Assembly: GCA_022606425.2 (NCBI GenBank)
Contig: JAHDVF020000016.1
Coordinates: forward strand, 5,548,501-5,612,500
Origin: Lepidostoma basale
Taxonomy: Eukaryota; Arthropoda; Insecta; Trichoptera; Lepidostomatidae
Direction: 5' to 3'
DNA length: 64,000 bases
Shown: piece by piece, positions 61,491 through 64,000 of the stretch
Layout: each line of letters opens with the position of its first letter
Numbering within the stretch: position 1 is the stretch's first letter
Notes under the pieces: generated by a model
Told to the model about the DNA's origin: nothing
Seen by the model: the letters and a program-made list of their open reading frames with translations, nothing else
Database searches by the model: none
Program-made: the position numbers and the translations under genes

Positions 61491-61543
61491 CCTTCTCTGT
61501 TCGCCCCTGCGGGAGATGCGGTGTGATGGGTTGCGGACCTCAT
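61460..61543 (-). CDS. Short upstream ORF at the 5' end of the RTE element
   Basis: ATG at 61,543 opens 27 codons (MRSATHHTASPAGANREG..) and stops at 61,460, overlapping the endonuclease frame in another phase. Some RTE elements carry a small overlapping upstream ORF; whether this one is translated is unknown. Confidence 0.35.
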   Translation of the reverse strand: MRSATHHTASPAGANREGWSAASVHGI

Positions 61544-61544
61544 C

Positions 61545-61547
<3 letters not shown>

Positions 61548-61591
<44 letters not shown>

Positions 61592-61602
61592 ATATATATA
61601 TA
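61548..61602. repeat. (TA)n microsatellite on the 5' side of the RTE element
   Basis: About 55 bp of TA repeats with one TT interruption (near 61,577). Together with 58,113-58,490 it suggests that the LINE inserted into one TA array. Confidence 0.95.
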
Positions 61603-61654
61603 CAAAATAGGTACAAGGACGTCATCGTAATTTTTTAAATTGTGAAAGCAATAA

Positions 61655-62172
61655 ATAACTAACTAATTAACCATCACGCCGTCTCCCCGAAGGGGTAGGC
61701 AGAAATAATGGACTGCCACACTTTTCTTTCCTGACATATTTCTCTCGCTTCCTCAACATTCATACATCGTGTCATGCACGTTTCCTGACATATTTTGCTC
61801 GCTTCCTCAACATTCATACATCGTGTCATGCACGCGCGTCGATTTCTCTGACTCCTCACATGGCCGACATTCAATATTTGATTTGTTTGATCGTGCCACG
61901 TTTTCCTTGGTCTTCCTCTATTTCTGGTACCATTTACATCATTAACATATAATTTTTTTACCATTCTTTCTTCATTCATTCTTTCCATATGTCCAAACCA
62001 TCTTAATGATCCTTTTCATTATTTTGTTCATGACACCATCATTCGCACCGCATTCACTTCTTATATTTTCATTCGACACTCTATCATACACAGAATATCC
62101 ACACATTCGTCTAAGAGATCTCATTTCTACTGCATTTATTCTACTTTCATCCTTCCTTTGCCAGTTCCAGAG
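61655..62172 (-). pseudogene. RTE-like LINE, 5'-truncated, with 54-bp tandem duplication
   Basis: The tail complement aactaactaattaacc is followed by the full 3' region to the INAVEMRSLRRMCG segment, ending at ccagttccag. Sequence 61,727-61,780 is repeated as 61,781-61,834. The duplication is in frame and doubles 18 residues (MTRCMNVEEA.. segment). One extra base near 62,013 splits the frame. UUCG loop. Confidence 0.9.
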
Positions 62173-62249
62173 AGATAGTAAATTTTCTAATTCATCAATA
62201 CGAATGAAAACGTATGTTTTCAATAAGTTTGATTATAGTTTATGAGTAA

Positions 62250-62345
62250 TGAGTAATTGAAATATCTGTTTTTAGAAGTTTTATTATAATTTATGTGAAT
62301 GACATATTTCGTGTGTCTAAGGCACTATCAAATGTTTTTTTTTAA
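62250..62345 (-). repeat. Hammerhead-like family 2 scrap
   Basis: On minus, catttgatagtgccttagac, then cacgaaatatgtcattcaca and taataaaacttctaaaaac follow the family order, with TATG in place of CATG. Stem II is decayed. Confidence 0.5.
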
Positions 62346-62367
62346 TTTTATGTAATTTTTTAACGTT

Positions 62368-62435
62368 TTATTTTATATCGTTCTATCGATGGTGAAGGTG
62401 TTAAGCCTTCGAAACATGTCGAGAAAAATAAACTC
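62368..62435 (+). repeat. Hammerhead-like family 1 copy
   Basis: Stem I tttat..ttct pairs with aga..ataaa. The core is TCGATGG, GAAGG..CCTTC, GAAA (62,411-62,414), CATG, TC. The downstream gagaaaaataaactcaaaag with tggaaaaaaca is identical to the right arm at 23,039-23,070. Box 1 is decayed. Confidence 0.6.
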
Positions 62436-62478
62436 AAAAGTGGAAAAAACAATAAAAAATTAACAAAAATAATCGTGT

Positions 62479-62515
62479 TTTGATATTGCCTTAGACAGGC
62501 GAAACATGTCATTCA
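62479..62515 (+). repeat. Hammerhead-like family 2 core
   Basis: TTGATAT (62,480-62,486), stem GCCT/AGGC (62,488-62,491 with 62,497-62,500), GAAA, CATG, TC, ATTC. Stem II is perfect with a 5-nt loop; stem I is not evident. Confidence 0.55.
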
Positions 62516-62925
62516 GACAAAAGGGGCACCGCTGCGTCCAGTGACAAGCTCGGATGTTTGGAGGGTCTCTTATATTATATGTAATAATAAAATAAATTTT
62601 CTTAACAATACATATAGGTTTTGGTTTATTCCACGTCTCAGCTTGCTGCCATCTTCCTTCCTGACACATGACAATTTCTTAATTTTATTTATTTTATACA
62701 TTTTTTCCAAATTTAACGTCAGGTCCTACCTTTGATTTATTTCCTTTATTGTAAGTAATAAGCTGAACCCTATTAAGAACCTTAAATTATTATTTTAAAT
62801 TTTAAATTGAATCATAATATTTGTTATAACAAAAGCATAAACGTTCCAAAACAAATATTTAAAACATCTGTCAGATCATGTAAACATCAACAAATTTATA
62901 ATATTTTTATAAATATGTATCTTTA

Positions 62926-62956
62926 CTGAAGAAGGACTGTATGTCCGAAACATGTC
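62926..62956 (+). ncRNA. Hammerhead ribozyme-like motif with perfect catalytic boxes
   Basis: CTGAAGA (62,926-62,932) is an exact CUGANGA box. One A is followed by stem II GGAC/GTCC (62,934-62,937 with 62,943-62,946) and a 5-nt loop, then GAAA (62,947-62,950), CATG and TC. Stem I is weak (only 2-3 pairs next to the core), so self-cleavage is uncertain. Confidence 0.55.
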
Positions 62957-62980
62957 TATTTAATTTTATATTTAATAAAA

Positions 62981-63471
62981 ATGTATGGAAGCGAAGCATG
63001 GAACTGGCAAAAGAAGGATGAAAGTAGAATAAATGCAGTAGAAATGAGATCTATTAGACGAATGTGTGGATACTCTGTGTATGATAGAGTGTCGAATGAA
63101 AATACATATAAGTGAATGCGGTGCGAATGATGGTGTCATGAACAAAATAATGAAAGGATCATTAAGATGGTTTGGACATATGGAAAGAATGAATGAAGAA
63201 AGAATGGTAAAAAAATTATATGTCAATGATGTAAATGGAACCAGAAATAGAGGAAGACCGAGGAAAACGTGGCACGATCAAATAAATCAAATATTGAATG
63301 TCGGCCGTGTGAGGAGTCAGAGAAATCGACGCGCGTGCATGACACGATGTATGAATGTTGAGGAAGCGAGAGAAATATGTCAGGAAATAAAAGTGTGGCA
63401 GTCCATTCTTTCTGCCTACCCCTTCGGGGAGACGGCGTGATGGTTAGTTAGTTAGTTAGTTAGTTAGTTAT
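62981..63471 (+). pseudogene. RTE-like LINE, 5'-truncated, young copy (UUCG subfamily)
   Basis: It starts at atgtatggaagcgaagcatg, and the frame 63,066-63,440 is open from SECGANDGVMNKIMKG through RGRPRKTWHDQINQ to SAYPFGETA and the stop. A small deletion and frameshift sit near 63,100. The tail is (TTAG)7. Hairpin: CCC (63,420-63,422), TTCG, GGG (63,427-63,429), with outer GCC/GGC. It faces the minus-strand copy at 61,655-62,172. Confidence 0.92.
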
Positions 63472-63556
63472 AAAAGTGTTGTATATACAAAGTGTTTAAA
63501 AAATACAAATAGAAATAAAACATTTTTTCCTTTTGTATCTTATTCATTTTGTTTTT

Positions 63557-63593
63557 CCGATGATAAAGATGTGGGTTTTTTTTTCGAAACGTC
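63557..63593 (+). repeat. Hammerhead-like core, degenerate
   Basis: CCGATGA (63,557-63,563), an A-rich strand that can pair with T9, GAAA, CG, TC. The two-base CG in place of CATG is the form common in Penelope-type hammerheads. Stem I is not evident. Confidence 0.35.
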
Positions 63594-63639
63594 TCAAGTA
63601 ATTCGCATTTTTATACAGCGGAACAAATATCACATCAAG

Positions 63640-64000
63640 TGTAATACAAAATATATGACTCGACCGAAATTTTTCTGGAGGGTTGTACATCGATCCGCAG
63701 TCAATTTGTACCATTTCCCAGGGCTATTCAAGTGCGGCCTGCGGCCCGCGCCATTAGCGGGGGTGACGGACTGACTTGCACTAGTTGTCTAATTGAATTA
63801 GTAAAAAATATCCCCCACACTAATTGAGCACATTACCCGCTGTCGGACGTCGGTAGCCACTATTTCAGAGAAATCCGAAATTTTAAAGCCATTTATTATC
63901 GTGTTAATTTGATCTCCTTCTCATTTCGAGGAGAAGGATATCTTAAATGCTTCGGCCGCCAACGTTATAATTAATTTTAAAAATGGAAGCCGAACGAGGG
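63640..64000. promoter_or_regulatory. Candidate conserved noncoding element
   Basis: About 350 nt of complex, GC-richer sequence carries several homeodomain-type sites (gtctaattgaattagt, cactaattgagc, gtgttaatttgatc, ttataattaatttt) and ggcctgcggcccgcgccatt. A plus frame to 63,774 has no splice-bounded support. It resembles intronic enhancers of developmental genes; conservation is untested. Confidence 0.35.

Larger units (their letters stand above)
58492..61547 (-). mobile_element. Nearly full-length RTE-like non-LTR retrotransposon
   Basis: The 3.06-kb element has, in sense order, a 5' end at about 61,547, APE-type endonuclease, reverse transcriptase, C-terminal domain, terminal hairpin and (TTAG)n tail (58,492-58,508 complement). 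Size, domain order, lack of a long 5' ORF and the C-terminal motifs are those of the RTE group. Several frameshifts make it inactive, but the sequence is otherwise well kept, so it is fairly young. Both flanks are (TA)n, so the target duplication cannot be distinguished from the array. It is the reference for all other fragments here. Confidence 0.93.

Overview
The window is a stretch of AT-rich, gene-poor animal DNA with spliced genes and many decayed retroelements. An insect, most likely a moth or butterfly, fits best: a 93-nt exon encodes a USP53/54 (Drosophila echinus) peptide, there are two LINE types with short-repeat tails (one ending in TGATGATGA), and a tRNA-derived SINE. The species call is inference. 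There are no bacterial-style genes or operons.

Gene content is small and lies on the minus strand. At 53,864-53,814 a 17-codon first coding exon ends in a consensus donor beneath a GC-rich promoter-like block. At 45,569-45,477 a 93-nt internal exon encodes part of the USP53/54 catalytic fold. At 5,240-4,638 a 201-codon Ser/Lys/Pro-rich first exon sits below a TATA-like element and an Inr (TCAGT). A further exon-like block at 3,987-4,216 is unresolved. Most of the rest is probably intron or intergenic DNA. A few GC-richer blocks look like promoters or enhancers.

The dominant mobile element is an RTE-like non-LTR retrotransposon. One nearly full-length copy (58,492-61,547, minus) has an endonuclease, a reverse transcriptase and a C-terminal domain broken by frameshifts. 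More than twenty 3'-end fragments are scattered across the window on both strands. Their 3' end is unusual: the last codons form a hairpin capped by a UNCG tetraloop, the stop codon lies a few bases later, and a (TTAG)n tail follows directly. The 5' end of the full-length copy carries an inverted version of the same 3' sequence. Two small repeats join the LINE 5' start to its 3' end.

The second theme is a set of hammerhead-ribozyme-like motifs, about a dozen, in several small foldback repeat families. The best (22,992-23,053) has stem I, box 1, stem II, GAAA, a CATG stem III and the cleavage position in the correct order, with stem I abutting the core. Another (62,926-62,956) has a perfect CUGANGA box. 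A third family carries an apparent paired C3-G8 to U3-A8 change. These resemble the hammerheads known from Penelope-like elements and retrozymes, but no protein of such an element is visible here.

Layout: 1-5.6 kb repeats and a minus-strand first exon; 5.6-21 kb introns or intergenic DNA with RTE fragments, a SINE and GC-rich blocks; 21-45 kb RTE fragments, palindromes and hammerhead-like repeats; 45-54 kb USP exon, SINE fragment, possible LTR, first exon; 54-64 kb dense repeats: a 230-bp foldback, a MITE, an RTE copy with 48-bp direct repeats, a SINE, a (TA)n array, the full-length RTE and a hammerhead-like cluster.
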